The notes below the pieces were generated by a model. That model was not told where the DNA came from. It searched no databases and saw only the letters and a program-made list of their open reading frames with translations. A DNA stretch of 10,641 nucleotides from an uncultured Curvibacter sp. (lineage in GTDB: Bacteria > Pseudomonadota > Gammaproteobacteria > Burkholderiales > Burkholderiaceae): positions 1-10,641 of the forward strand of contig CAMLNH010000057.1 of NCBI GenBank assembly GCA_946481355.1, in the 5' to 3' direction. Numbering within the stretch: position 1 is the stretch's first letter; every line of letters begins with the position of its first letter. Of this stretch, positions 1 through 6,340 are shown piece by piece. Position numbers and translations under genes: made by a program.

Positions 1-57
1 GGGCAACCGGCGCCAGCATGACATCCGCTGGTTGCAGGCAGGACAGGAGTTTGACTT

Positions 58-2469
58 ATGAGCGCCGTCATGAAACCGCCGGGCGGAGGGGATCCCGGTT
101 TTCGGGATTCGCAGCAGCCCGCAAGCGACAAGCAGGACAAGACCTTCGAGGCCCTGTTTGTGCGCCAGCTCAAGCAGGTAGTGCTGCGCATCCATGAGAC
201 CGAGCATGTCGAACAGATCATGCTTGAAGTCAGCCCTGAAATCTGCAAGCTCTTCAATGCTGATCGGCTGACGCTCTATGCAGTGAGCGACGACGAAACG
301 TCCATCGTCTCCAAGATCAAGACGGGCTTGACGAGCAGCCGCGAACTCAAGCTGCCCATCAGCCCGCAGAGCATCGCCGGCTATGTGGCGTTCAGCCGCA
401 AGCTGCTCAATCTGGCCGATGTCTATGACGTGGAGGCGCTCAAGCAGATCCATCCCCAGCTCGCCTTTCTCCAGGAGGTGGACAAGCGCTCGGGTTACCG
501 TACCAAGCAGATGCTGGTGTCCCCCATCATCGAAGGTGGCAATCTCTACGGCGTGCTGCAGGTCATCAACAACAAGGCGGATCAGCCCTTCTCCGAACTG
601 GATGTCAAAGGGGTTGTTCAGCTCTGCAAGACGCTGGCCACCGCCATCCGTACCCGCATGCACAAGACCGACGAACCCCAACGCATCCGAGCCACCAAGT
701 ACGACGGTCTGGTGGCCGACGGCCTGATCACCGGTACGGAATTGCAGGACTGTGTACAGGAGGCCCGCAATGAGGGGCGGCCGGTGGAGCATCTGCTCAT
801 GAGCCGCCATCAGCTCACACCCTCACAGATCGGGCCTTCGCTTGCCAAGTTCTTTGGCGTGTCCTACGAGCCCTTCAACGCCGGGCGGATCCGCTCCGAG
901 ATGCTGCATGGCTCGCTCAAGCGCGAGTTCACTGAAGGTCAGGGGTGGATTCCCCTGGAAGAATCGCCTGAAGGGCTGATCATCATGTGCCTGGACCCGG
1001 AGGCCACCCGCGGTGCCCGCGTGGTGCCCCAGGTGTTCTCTCGCATCCACAAATTTGCTTATCGGGTCACGACGCAGACGGAATTCGAACAGACGCTGGA
1101 ACAACTCTTTGGCGCGGCCGTCGATAGCACCTCGATCGATCAGATGCTCGCTGACATGGGCGGGCCCCTGGGCGGCGATGACGAGAACGATGACTCCCTG
1201 GAGTCCGCTGCCGCCGACAACGAGCTCGTGAAGTTCGTCAACAAGGTCATCGTCGACGCCTACAACCAGAAGGCTTCGGACATCCATATCGAGCCTCTGC
1301 CAGGCAAGCTCAAGACCGGTATCCGCTTCCGGGTCGACGGTACCCTGATGCCCTATATCGAGGTGCCGGCACATTTCCGCCAGGCCATGGTGACCCGCCT
1401 GAAGATCATGTGCGACCTGGACATTTCCGAGCGTCGCAAGCCACAGGACGGCAAGATCAAGTTCAAGAAGTACGGCCCGCTGGATATCGAGTTGCGGGTG
1501 GCCACCATTCCCTCTGCCGGCGGGGTGGAAGACGTGGTCATGCGTATCCTGGCTTCCGGCGAGCCAATTCCGCTGGAAAAACTGGGTCTGACTTCGCACA
1601 ACCGACAGCGCCTGGAAAGCACCGTCAGCAAGCCCTATGGCCTGTTCTACGTCTGCGGCCCTACCGGTTCCGGCAAGACGACGACGCTGCACTCCATTCT
1701 GAAGTTTCTCAACACACCGGACACCAAGATCTGGACCGCCGAAGATCCGGTGGAAATCACGCAGCGGGGCCTGCGTCAGGTCCAGATCAACAAGAAGGCT
1801 GGCATCGACTTTGCGCTGATCATGCGCGCCTTCCTGCGCGCCGACCCGGACATCATCATGGTGGGCGAGTCGCGCGACAAGGAAACCGTGTCCATGGGCG
1901 TGGAAGCCTCGCTGACCGGTCACCTCGTCTTCTCCACCCTGCACACCAACTCCGCACCCGAGTCCATCACCCGCCTGCTGGACATGGGCATGGACCCCTT
2001 CAACTTTGCCGACGCCCTGCTGGGCATCCTGGCCCAGCGCTTGGCCAAGAAGCTCTGCGACTGCAAGCAGCCTTACAACCCCAGTACTTCAGAGATCAAC
2101 AGCTTCATTTCGGAATATTCAGAGGAGCTGCGCAACACCCCGGCCTGGAAGGCCGACTTCAGCGGCGAAGCCCAGAAACTCTATGAGGAATGGGTGGTCA
2201 ATTACGGCGAAGACGGAAAGCTGCGCTTCTACAAACCCGTGGGCTGCGACAAATGCAACAACACCGGCTACAAGGGGCGTCTCGGCTTGCACGAGCTACT
2301 GATTGCCGACGACCGGGTCAAAAAGCTGGTGCAGGAGCGCGCCCGCGTGGCCGAGATCTTTGCAGCCGCCGTGGAAAGCGGCATGCGGACCCTCAAGATG
2401 GACGGCATGGAGAAGATCATGCTGGGCATGACCGACCTCAAGCAGGTTCGTCAGGTCTGCATCAAGTGA
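58..2469 (+). CDS. GAF-domain PilB/GspE-family type IV pilus or type II secretion traffic ATPase
   Basis: Cytoplasmic hexameric motor ATPase that would power pilin polymerisation or pseudopilus assembly. Seen: a GAF-like domain at about residues 36-200; a T2SSE-N/MshEN-like domain at about 214-275; the ATPase N2 domain from about 388 (ASDIHIEP), with candidate arginine fingers R480 and R496; Walker A GPTGSGKT at 534-541; Asp box AEDPVE at 561-566; Walker B LRADPDIIMVGESRD at 593-607; His box TGHLVFSTLHTN at 620-631. A C-terminal zinc module is suggested by C667-x-C669 and C730-x-x-C733. At 803 aa it is much longer than typical PilB (about 570), mainly because of the GAF domain. The start is supported by AGGAG at 45-49, 8 nt upstream of the ATG. 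It lies just upstream of pilA, but no pilC or pilD is present, so it may be a paralogue of the main PilB rather than PilB itself. The family is certain; the exact pathway is inferred. Confidence 0.93.
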   Translation: MSAVMKPPGGGDPGFRDSQQPASDKQDKTFEALFVRQLKQVVLRIHETEHVEQIMLEVSPEICKLFNADRLTLYAVSDDETSIVSKIKTGLTSSRELKLPISPQSIAGYVAFSRKLLNLADVYDVEALKQIHPQLAFLQEVDKRSGYRTKQMLVSPIIEGGNLYGVLQVINNKADQPFSELDVKGVVQLCKTLATAIRTRMHKTDEPQRIRATKYDGLVADGLITGTELQDCVQEARNEGRPVEHLLMSRHQLTPSQIGPSLAKFFGVSYEPFNAGRIRSEMLHGSLKREFTEGQGWIPLEESPEGLIIMCLDPEATRGARVVPQVFSRIHKFAYRVTTQTEFEQTLEQLFGAAVDSTSIDQMLADMGGPLGGDDENDDSLESAAADNELVKFVNKVIVDAYNQKASDIHIEPLPGKLKTGIRFRVDGTLMPYIEVPAHFRQAMVTRLKIMCDLDISERRKPQDGKIKFKKYGPLDIELRVATIPSAGGVEDVVMRILASGEPIPLEKLGLTSHNRQRLESTVSKPYGLFYVCGPTGSGKTTTLHSILKFLNTPDTKIWTAEDPVEITQRGLRQVQINKKAGIDFALIMRAFLRADPDIIMVGESRDKETVSMGVEASLTGHLVFSTLHTNSAPESITRLLDMGMDPFNFADALLGILAQRLAKKLCDCKQPYNPSTSEINSFISEYSEELRNTPAWKADFSGEAQKLYEEWVVNYGEDGKLRFYKPVGCDKCNNTGYKGRLGLHELLIADDRVKKLVQERARVAEIFAAAVESGMRTLKMDGMEKIMLGMTDLKQVRQVCIK

Positions 2470-2474
2470 CGAGC

Positions 2475-2515
2475 TTGTCTGGACAAAAATGTCAGTCTTT
2501 TTTCTGGTGCGGACA
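2475..2515. promoter_or_regulatory. Candidate enhancer region for pilA (cluster of TGTC/GACA motifs)
   Basis: Four TGTC or GACA motifs lie within 40 bases: TGTC at 2476-2479, GACA at 2482-2485 (together the inverted repeat TTGTC-TG-GACAA, 2475-2486), TGTC at 2490-2493 and GACA at 2512-2515. Pseudomonas PilR is known to bind TGTC-containing sites upstream of the sigma-54 pilA promoter. The spacing here, roughly 100-135 nt before the predicted transcription start, is normal for an enhancer-binding protein. The role is inferred, and part of this stretch could instead act as a terminator. Confidence 0.4.
2479..2503 (+). terminator. Weak possible intrinsic terminator after the GAF-ATPase gene
   Basis: About six base pairs with one bulged G can form between 2479-2485 and 2490-2495 around an AAAA loop. 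The hairpin is followed by TC and six T (2498-2503). It sits 10 nt after the ATPase stop codon. The stem is short and AT-containing, so termination would be inefficient. It overlaps the TGTC cluster, and both readings cannot be separated by eye. Confidence 0.35.
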
Positions 2516-2586
2516 GGAATGGCGGTTTTCGAGCCAATTTTCAGTATACAGGCGTCAAAACGGCGGAATTTCTCACACTTGCCTGC

Positions 2587-2602
2587 TGGCACGGAAACTG
2601 CA
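2587..2602 (+). promoter_or_regulatory. Sigma-54 (RpoN) -24/-12 promoter of pilA
   Basis: The sequence TGGCACG-GAAA-CTGCA matches the RpoN consensus TGGCACG-N4-TTGCA at all but one fixed position. The invariant GG is at 2588-2589 and the GC at 2600-2601, exactly 12 nt apart. Transcription should start near 2612-2614, giving a leader of about 44 nt before the pilin ATG. RpoN with the PilS/PilR two-component system is the known control of pilA in Pseudomonas and several betaproteobacteria. PilR is not in this window. Confidence 0.85.
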
Positions 2603-2614
2603 CAATATGCCAGC

Positions 2615-2631
2615 CTGCAGCACGGCTGCAG
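2615..2631 (+). promoter_or_regulatory. Perfect hairpin at the 5' end of the pilA leader
   Basis: CTGCAGC (2615-2621), loop ACG, and GCTGCAG (2625-2631) form a perfect 7-bp stem. CCG and six T (2635-2640) follow. It starts within a few bases of the predicted sigma-54 start and ends 14 nt before the Shine-Dalgarno AGGAG (2646-2650). It could protect the 5' end of an abundant mRNA or act as a weak attenuator. The structure is seen; the role is inferred. Confidence 0.5.
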
Positions 2632-2656
2632 CCGTTTTTTAACCTAGGAGTTCTTC

Positions 2657-3160
2657 ATGAAGCGTTCTATCCAGAAGGGTTTCACCCTGATCGAACTGAT
2701 GATCGTGGTTGCGATCATCGGTATCTTGGCCGCCGTCGCCCTGCCGGCCTATCAGGACTACACCAAGCGTGCCAAGCTGTCTGAAGTGATCTTGGCTTCG
2801 TCTGCCTGCCGCACCTCGATCACCGAGGTTTACCAGTCGAACAACGCAGGCAGCCTGCCGACCGCCGGTAACTGGGGCTGCGAAAGCTCTACCGCCACCT
2901 CCAAGTACGTTGCCAGTGTGGCCACCGATGCCGACGGTGGCATCATCGTAACGGCTCAAGGCTTTAACGATGCTGGCAGCGTTGACCAGATCGACACGCG
3001 TACCGTGAGTCTGGTGCCCACAGCAGCTGGCGGCGCCGCCATCACGGCTACTGCTCCGCTGTCGGCCTGGGTCTGCGGTAACCGCACTGTGCTGAACGGC
3101 GGCACTGCCGTGACCACCGTGCCGGCCAAGTTCCTGCCGGGTTCCTGCCGCGGCGTCTGA
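2657..3160 (+). CDS. pilA: Type IVa major pilin (prepilin)
   Basis: Structural subunit of the type IV pilus, cleaved and N-methylated by prepilin peptidase PilD and then polymerised from the inner membrane. Seen: a short basic leader ending in G8, then F9-T-L-I-E13, so the mature protein begins at F9 with the conserved Glu at mature position 5. The hydrophobic N-terminal helix runs to about residue 35. Four cysteines (51, 75, 140, 164) suggest two disulfides; C140-C164 would enclose the usual C-terminal D-region. Length 167 aa is typical. The start has AGGAG at 2646-2650 spaced 6 nt from the ATG. It sits under a sigma-54 promoter and is closed by a strong terminator, as expected for a highly expressed single-gene unit. 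Many Ser/Thr in the globular part are potential glycan sites for the adjacent transferase. The symbol pilA is chosen by convention; pilE is the alternative name. Confidence 0.95.
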   Translation: MKRSIQKGFTLIELMIVVAIIGILAAVALPAYQDYTKRAKLSEVILASSACRTSITEVYQSNNAGSLPTAGNWGCESSTATSKYVASVATDADGGIIVTAQGFNDAGSVDQIDTRTVSLVPTAAGGAAITATAPLSAWVCGNRTVLNGGTAVTTVPAKFLPGSCRGV

Positions 3161-3184
3161 TCCTGATCAGGCCTTGACCTGAAG

Positions 3185-3212
3185 AGACGCCCCGCAAGGG
3201 GCGTTTCTTTTT
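3185..3212 (+). terminator. Strong intrinsic terminator after pilA
   Basis: The stem ACGCCCC (3187-3193) and GGGGCGT (3198-3204) closes around a GCAA tetraloop. It can be extended by a G-T and an A-T pair to 3185/3206 and is followed by CTTTTT. It lies 24 nt after the pilin stop and only 6 nt before the ATG of the next gene, so that gene would be transcribed from pilA only by read-through. Confidence 0.9.
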
Positions 3213-3218
3213 GCCTCA

Positions 3219-4928
3219 ATGAAAACCGGGATGCTCTCTCTAATCGCCCTGGCCTTGCTACTGGCCAGCTGGCTGCAGCCATTGCATATCCTGCCCTGGG
3301 TCAGCTGGCACAGTGAGGTCCTGGTGTTCTTTGGCATCCTGATGCTGGCATTGGGCGGTACCTTGGTGCGACGCGGCGGCACAGCCGGCACCCCTGGAAA
3401 CATTGCCCTGCCGGTTTCCATTCTGCTTTGGCCTGGGCTCACTGGACTGGTGATTTTGCAGTGGTTTGCTGGTCAGATCAGCTATGGCGGGGATGCTCTC
3501 GTGCTCAGTCTGTATTTTGCGCTCGCAGCATTCGCATGGGGTCTGGGCTTTGCGGCTGGCCGGCCGGAGAGTCCGACAGAAGAAAAAGCGCTGGAGGCGA
3601 TACTAGAACCTCTGGCTTGGGCTTTTTTGACCGGTGCCCTGGCCTCTGTGATGATTGCCTTGGTGCAGGCATTTGATGTTTGGCCAAACGCGAGCTGGAT
3701 CAGTCGTATGACAGAGTTGCGGCGCCCAGGCGGTAACCTCGGCCAGCCGAACCAGTTGGCCACGCTCCTGCTGATGGGGCTGGCAAGCCTGATCCTGCTG
3801 CTGCAGATCCAGCGCCTGGGCCACCTGAGCGCTGCACTGACTTATCTGTTGTTAGCCATCGGCATGGCGGCGACGGAGTCGCGCACCGGAGTGCTCAGCA
3901 TGACCATGCTCATGCTTTGGTCTCTGGTGGGGATGCGCCGCATGAGGCTGGCCATACCTTCGTGGGTGCTGATGGCCGCGTATGCAGTGTTCCTGCTGCT
4001 CTATCTGGGCTGGCCTGCTTGGATGAGCGCGGGGGGGCAATATGCATCGAATGCTCAAATCAATACCCAAGCCGGAATGCGCCTAGTAGTCTGGCCGCAG
4101 CTGCTGGAAGCAATATCCTTGCGGCCCTGGGCCGGCTGGGGGCTGCGCGAAGTGTCCGCAGCCCACAATGTGGTGGTCAGCGGCTATCCGCTGAGCGAGC
4201 CGTATACCTACGCCCACAACATCGTGCTGGATTTGGTTTTGGGGGCGGGTGCACCAATAGCAGTGTTCGTACTGGGGCTCTCGGGGGTCTGGTTGTGGAG
4301 GCGGCTCTCGGGTTGCACTAGCATCGGTCATTGGTACTGCATTGCTGCAACGCTACCAGTGGCTGTGCACGCGATGTTGGAGTTCCCGCACGCCTATGCC
4401 TACTTTCTGGCGCCAACTATGTTCATTTTTGGTGCGCTGGAGTCGGCTACAGGTGGCAGGGCGCTCCTTCGCTTACGCGCAGGGACCGCCGGCTTGATCG
4501 TTGTGCTGGTTTCAGCCGTGGCTATATCTACAGTGCTGGAATACATCAAAGTGGAAGAGGATTTCAGGGTAGTGCGCTTTGAATCCCTGCGGCTAGGCAA
4601 GACCCCGGAGGATCATGTCAAACCCGAACCCCTGCTGCTAACACAGCTCGGGGGCCTCCTGAACGCGGGCAGAATTAAACCGGAGCCGCTCATGACCCCC
4701 GAACTCATCGAGACGGCCCGTAAGGCCGCGCTGCGTTATCCATGGCCCGCAACGCAAAATCGCTATGCTCTGTCTTTGGCGTTGAACGGACAGGAAACAG
4801 AGGCGCGTCGACAAATGCAGGTGATCCGCGCTATGCACGGGGAAAAGACTTATGAGGGCATCAGAGCGAGCTGGCGAAGCCTGGCGGAAGAAAAGTATTC
4901 CGTGTTGCGGGAAGTTGGGCTTCCTTGA
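3219..4928 (+). CDS. PglL/TfpO-type O-oligosaccharyltransferase (Wzy/WaaL superfamily), probable pilin glycosylase
   Basis: Polytopic inner-membrane enzyme expected to move an undecaprenyl-linked glycan onto Ser/Thr of a periplasmic protein, most likely the pilin encoded just upstream. Seen: about 12-13 hydrophobic helices between residues 5 and 440; the motif GGNLGQPNQLA at 171-181, typical of PglL proteins; an ESRTG motif before a further helix; a large periplasmic loop with H316 (AAHN) and H333 (YAHN), matching the conserved His region of the family; and a soluble C-terminal tail of about 120 residues. At 569 aa the length fits. No Shine-Dalgarno precedes the ATG at 3219, and the alternative ATG at 3231 is no better supported. 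Codons such as tta, cta and ata are more common than in neighbours, hinting at transfer (not measured). An O-antigen ligase role is the alternative, but position beside pilA favours pilin glycosylation. Confidence 0.85.
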   Translation: MKTGMLSLIALALLLASWLQPLHILPWVSWHSEVLVFFGILMLALGGTLVRRGGTAGTPGNIALPVSILLWPGLTGLVILQWFAGQISYGGDALVLSLYFALAAFAWGLGFAAGRPESPTEEKALEAILEPLAWAFLTGALASVMIALVQAFDVWPNASWISRMTELRRPGGNLGQPNQLATLLLMGLASLILLLQIQRLGHLSAALTYLLLAIGMAATESRTGVLSMTMLMLWSLVGMRRMRLAIPSWVLMAAYAVFLLLYLGWPAWMSAGGQYASNAQINTQAGMRLVVWPQLLEAISLRPWAGWGLREVSAAHNVVVSGYPLSEPYTYAHNIVLDLVLGAGAPIAVFVLGLSGVWLWRRLSGCTSIGHWYCIAATLPVAVHAMLEFPHAYAYFLAPTMFIFGALESATGGRALLRLRAGTAGLIVVLVSAVAISTVLEYIKVEEDFRVVRFESLRLGKTPEDHVKPEPLLLTQLGGLLNAGRIKPEPLMTPELIETARKAALRYPWPATQNRYALSLALNGQETEARRQMQVIRAMHGEKTYEGIRASWRSLAEEKYSVLREVGLP

Positions 4929-5024
4929 TTAAGCACTAGCTATCAGCCCGTCACTCCTGAGTTAACAGGCTGCGCCTGGCAGGCACAGGCCCCGCGCGGA
5001 CCAACAGGCTATCGAGCGACTTCG
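4929..5024. other. Convergent gap between the pglL-like gene and moaC
   Basis: A 96-base gap between two facing stop codons. It contains a short direct repeat AACAGGCT (near 4965 and 5003) and a weak CCTG/CAGG pairing, but I see no convincing terminator for either gene. Confidence 0.5.
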
Positions 5025-5516
5025 TCAGATCTCACCAACAGCTCTGTAGCTGCCAGACTTGCCACCATGCTTCTCCATCAATTTAACGGATGTCATGACC
5101 ATCGCGCGGTCCGCAGCCTTACACATATCGTAGATGGTCAGCAAGGACACCTGGACAGCTGTTAGCGCTTCCATTTCCACACCGGTCTGGCCCACGGTCT
5201 CAACGGTGACGGTGCATACCACGTAAGCCGTCACTGGCGCACGATGGAGTGAAAATTCGACTGCGACACGAGTCAACGCGACAGGATGACACAGCGGAAC
5301 CAAGTCACTGGTCCTTTTGGCCGCCATGATGCCCGCGACACGTGCAATCCCGAGCACATCCCCTTTCTTGGCCGTGCCCGATTCGATCAGAGCCAGCGTC
5401 TCCGGTAGCATTTCAATCCGCCCGGTGGCCACGGCAATACGGTGGGTGCTTGCTTTTCCTCCGACGTCCACCATATGGGCTTGGCCTTGGGCGTCGAAGT
5501 GGGTCAGAGTACTCAT
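5025..5516 (-). CDS. moaC: Cyclic pyranopterin monophosphate synthase MoaC
   Basis: Second step of molybdenum cofactor synthesis: with MoaA it converts GTP to cyclic pyranopterin monophosphate in the cytoplasm. Seen: the family core [27 protein letters not shown] with H77, [15 protein letters not shown], and [11 protein letters not shown] with D130 and K133, equivalent to E. coli D128 and K131; K51 is also present. The start is placed at MSTLTHFD (5516), giving 163 aa against about 161 in E. coli, with a weak GGGA at 5523-5526 spaced 6 nt. A longer reading from 5546 adds ten residues without family match. It runs opposite to its neighbours, converging on the pglL-like gene and diverging from the pilin accessory gene by 50 nt. 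No other moa or moe gene is in view. Confidence 0.95.
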   Translation of the reverse strand: MSTLTHFDAQGQAHMVDVGGKASTHRIAVATGRIEMLPETLALIESGTAKKGDVLGIARVAGIMAAKRTSDLVPLCHPVALTRVAVEFSLHRAPVTAYVVCTVTVETVGQTGVEMEALTAVQVSLLTIYDMCKAADRAMVMTSVKLMEKHGGKSGSYRAVGEI

Positions 5517-5555
5517 GGAAAATCCCGGTTTACCAAATCTCAACACGATTCGCGC

Positions 5556-5561
5556 ATCATA
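5556..5561 (-). promoter_or_regulatory. moaC: Candidate -10 element for moaC
   Basis: TATGAT on the minus strand, one mismatch from TATAAT, would put a transcription start near 5549, about 33 nt before the moaC ATG. No good -35 hexamer was found at 16-18 nt, so this is only suggestive. The element lies inside the 50-nt divergent gap, directly before the start of the pilin accessory gene. Confidence 0.3.
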
Positions 5562-5566
5562 CGAGC

Positions 5567-6340
5567 ATGACGCAAACTTTCATCTTGAACTGGAAAGACA
5601 GGCTGCGTGCCGGCGGTATTCACCTGGGAGTCAGCCTTTTGATCGCCCTGCTGGCTGCCTTGCTGGTGTTTGTGCTCTGGTATCCCTTTCCCTATCGGGA
5701 GATTTCGGGGGGGCGAGAGCTCTTCTTCATCGTGATCGCCGTCGACGTGATCCTGGGCCCCTTGATTACGCTGGCGGTCTTCAATCGCAAAAAGCCGCGC
5801 AGCGAGCTGGTACGGGATCTCGGCATCGTAGGCCTGATCCAACTTGCTGCCCTCATTTACGGTCTCTGGACGGTTTCCGTGGCGCGGCCGGTTCATCTGG
5901 TGTTTGAACTTGATCGCTTCCGGGTCATCCATGCGATCGACATTCCCGAAGAAATGCTGCAGCAGACCCCTGCGGATGTGGATGCCATGCCGCTGACCGG
6001 CCCCACCTTGCTGGCGGTCCGCTCCTTCCGTGACGCAGGTGAGGAGACTAGCGCGACCTTGGCGGCTTTGCAGGGTTTGCACCTGAGCGCGCGGCCGGAT
6101 CTCTGGGAAAACTATGGGCAAGCAAAGCAACGTGTGCTCGCCGCGGCAAGGCCTGCCTCGGAACTCAAGCGGCGCTTTCCCCAGCAGGCGGCCGAGATTG
6201 ATGCAGCTATTGCACAGTCCGGGCGCCCTGAAAATGCCTTGAAATATCTGCCGGTGGCAGCGCGCAAATCATTCTGGACCGCGCTGATTGACGCTGACAG
6301 TGCAGAGATACAAGGTTTTATCTCGGTGGATTCATTTTGA
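5567..6340 (+). CDS. TfpX/TfpZ-family type IV pilin accessory protein
   Basis: Membrane protein of the family that accompanies certain pilin alleles in Pseudomonas aeruginosa (TfpY, TfpZ), where it promotes surface piliation; the mechanism is not settled. Seen: three transmembrane helices at about residues 18-40, 51-72 and 83-104; the family signatures [21 protein letters not shown] (53-73, with D60) and [12 protein letters not shown] (107-118); and a soluble C-terminal part of about 140 residues. The chosen ATG gives 257 aa, the usual family size. The longer open frame upstream runs through moaC antisense and is not coding. The ribosome site is weak (GAG at 5563-5565). The gene overlaps the next one at its stop codon. 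Its pilin partner is presumably the pilA 2.4 kb upstream, from which it is split by pglL-like and moaC genes. Confidence 0.85.
   Translation: MTQTFILNWKDRLRAGGIHLGVSLLIALLAALLVFVLWYPFPYREISGGRELFFIVIAVDVILGPLITLAVFNRKKPRSELVRDLGIVGLIQLAALIYGLWTVSVARPVHLVFELDRFRVIHAIDIPEEMLQQTPADVDAMPLTGPTLLAVRSFRDAGEETSATLAALQGLHLSARPDLWENYGQAKQRVLAAARPASELKRRFPQQAAEIDAAIAQSGRPENALKYLPVAARKSFWTALIDADSAEIQGFISVDSF
6325..6340 (+). promoter_or_regulatory. Ribosome site and TTGA start/stop overlap coupling tfpZ-like and bepA
   Basis: GGTGGA at 6325-6330 lies 6 nt before a TTG codon (6337-6339) that overlaps the TGA stop (6338-6340) of the pilin accessory gene. The spacing and overlap favour TTG as the true start of the protease gene and indicate translational coupling. 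No ATG in the first 30 codons precedes the signal peptide. Confidence 0.7.

Noticed and set aside
823..1944. Long minus-strand open frame of 373 codons inside the GAF-ATPase gene
   Set aside because: It is antisense to a clearly conserved ATPase; its translation is His/Arg/Gly-rich with no recognisable motif, as usual for GC-rich antisense frames.
3162..3171. Palindrome CCTGATCAGG just after the pilin stop
   Set aside because: A single 10-bp palindrome with no loop or second copy; no function can be argued from it.
5487..5516. Sigma-70 promoter TTGGGC-N17-TACTCA for the pilin accessory gene
   Set aside because: The -10 match is too poor, and the sequence is inside the moaC coding region; chance similarity is likely.
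5342..5566. N-terminal extension of the pilin accessory protein
   Set aside because: It reads antisense through moaC; family similarity begins at the ATG at 5567.
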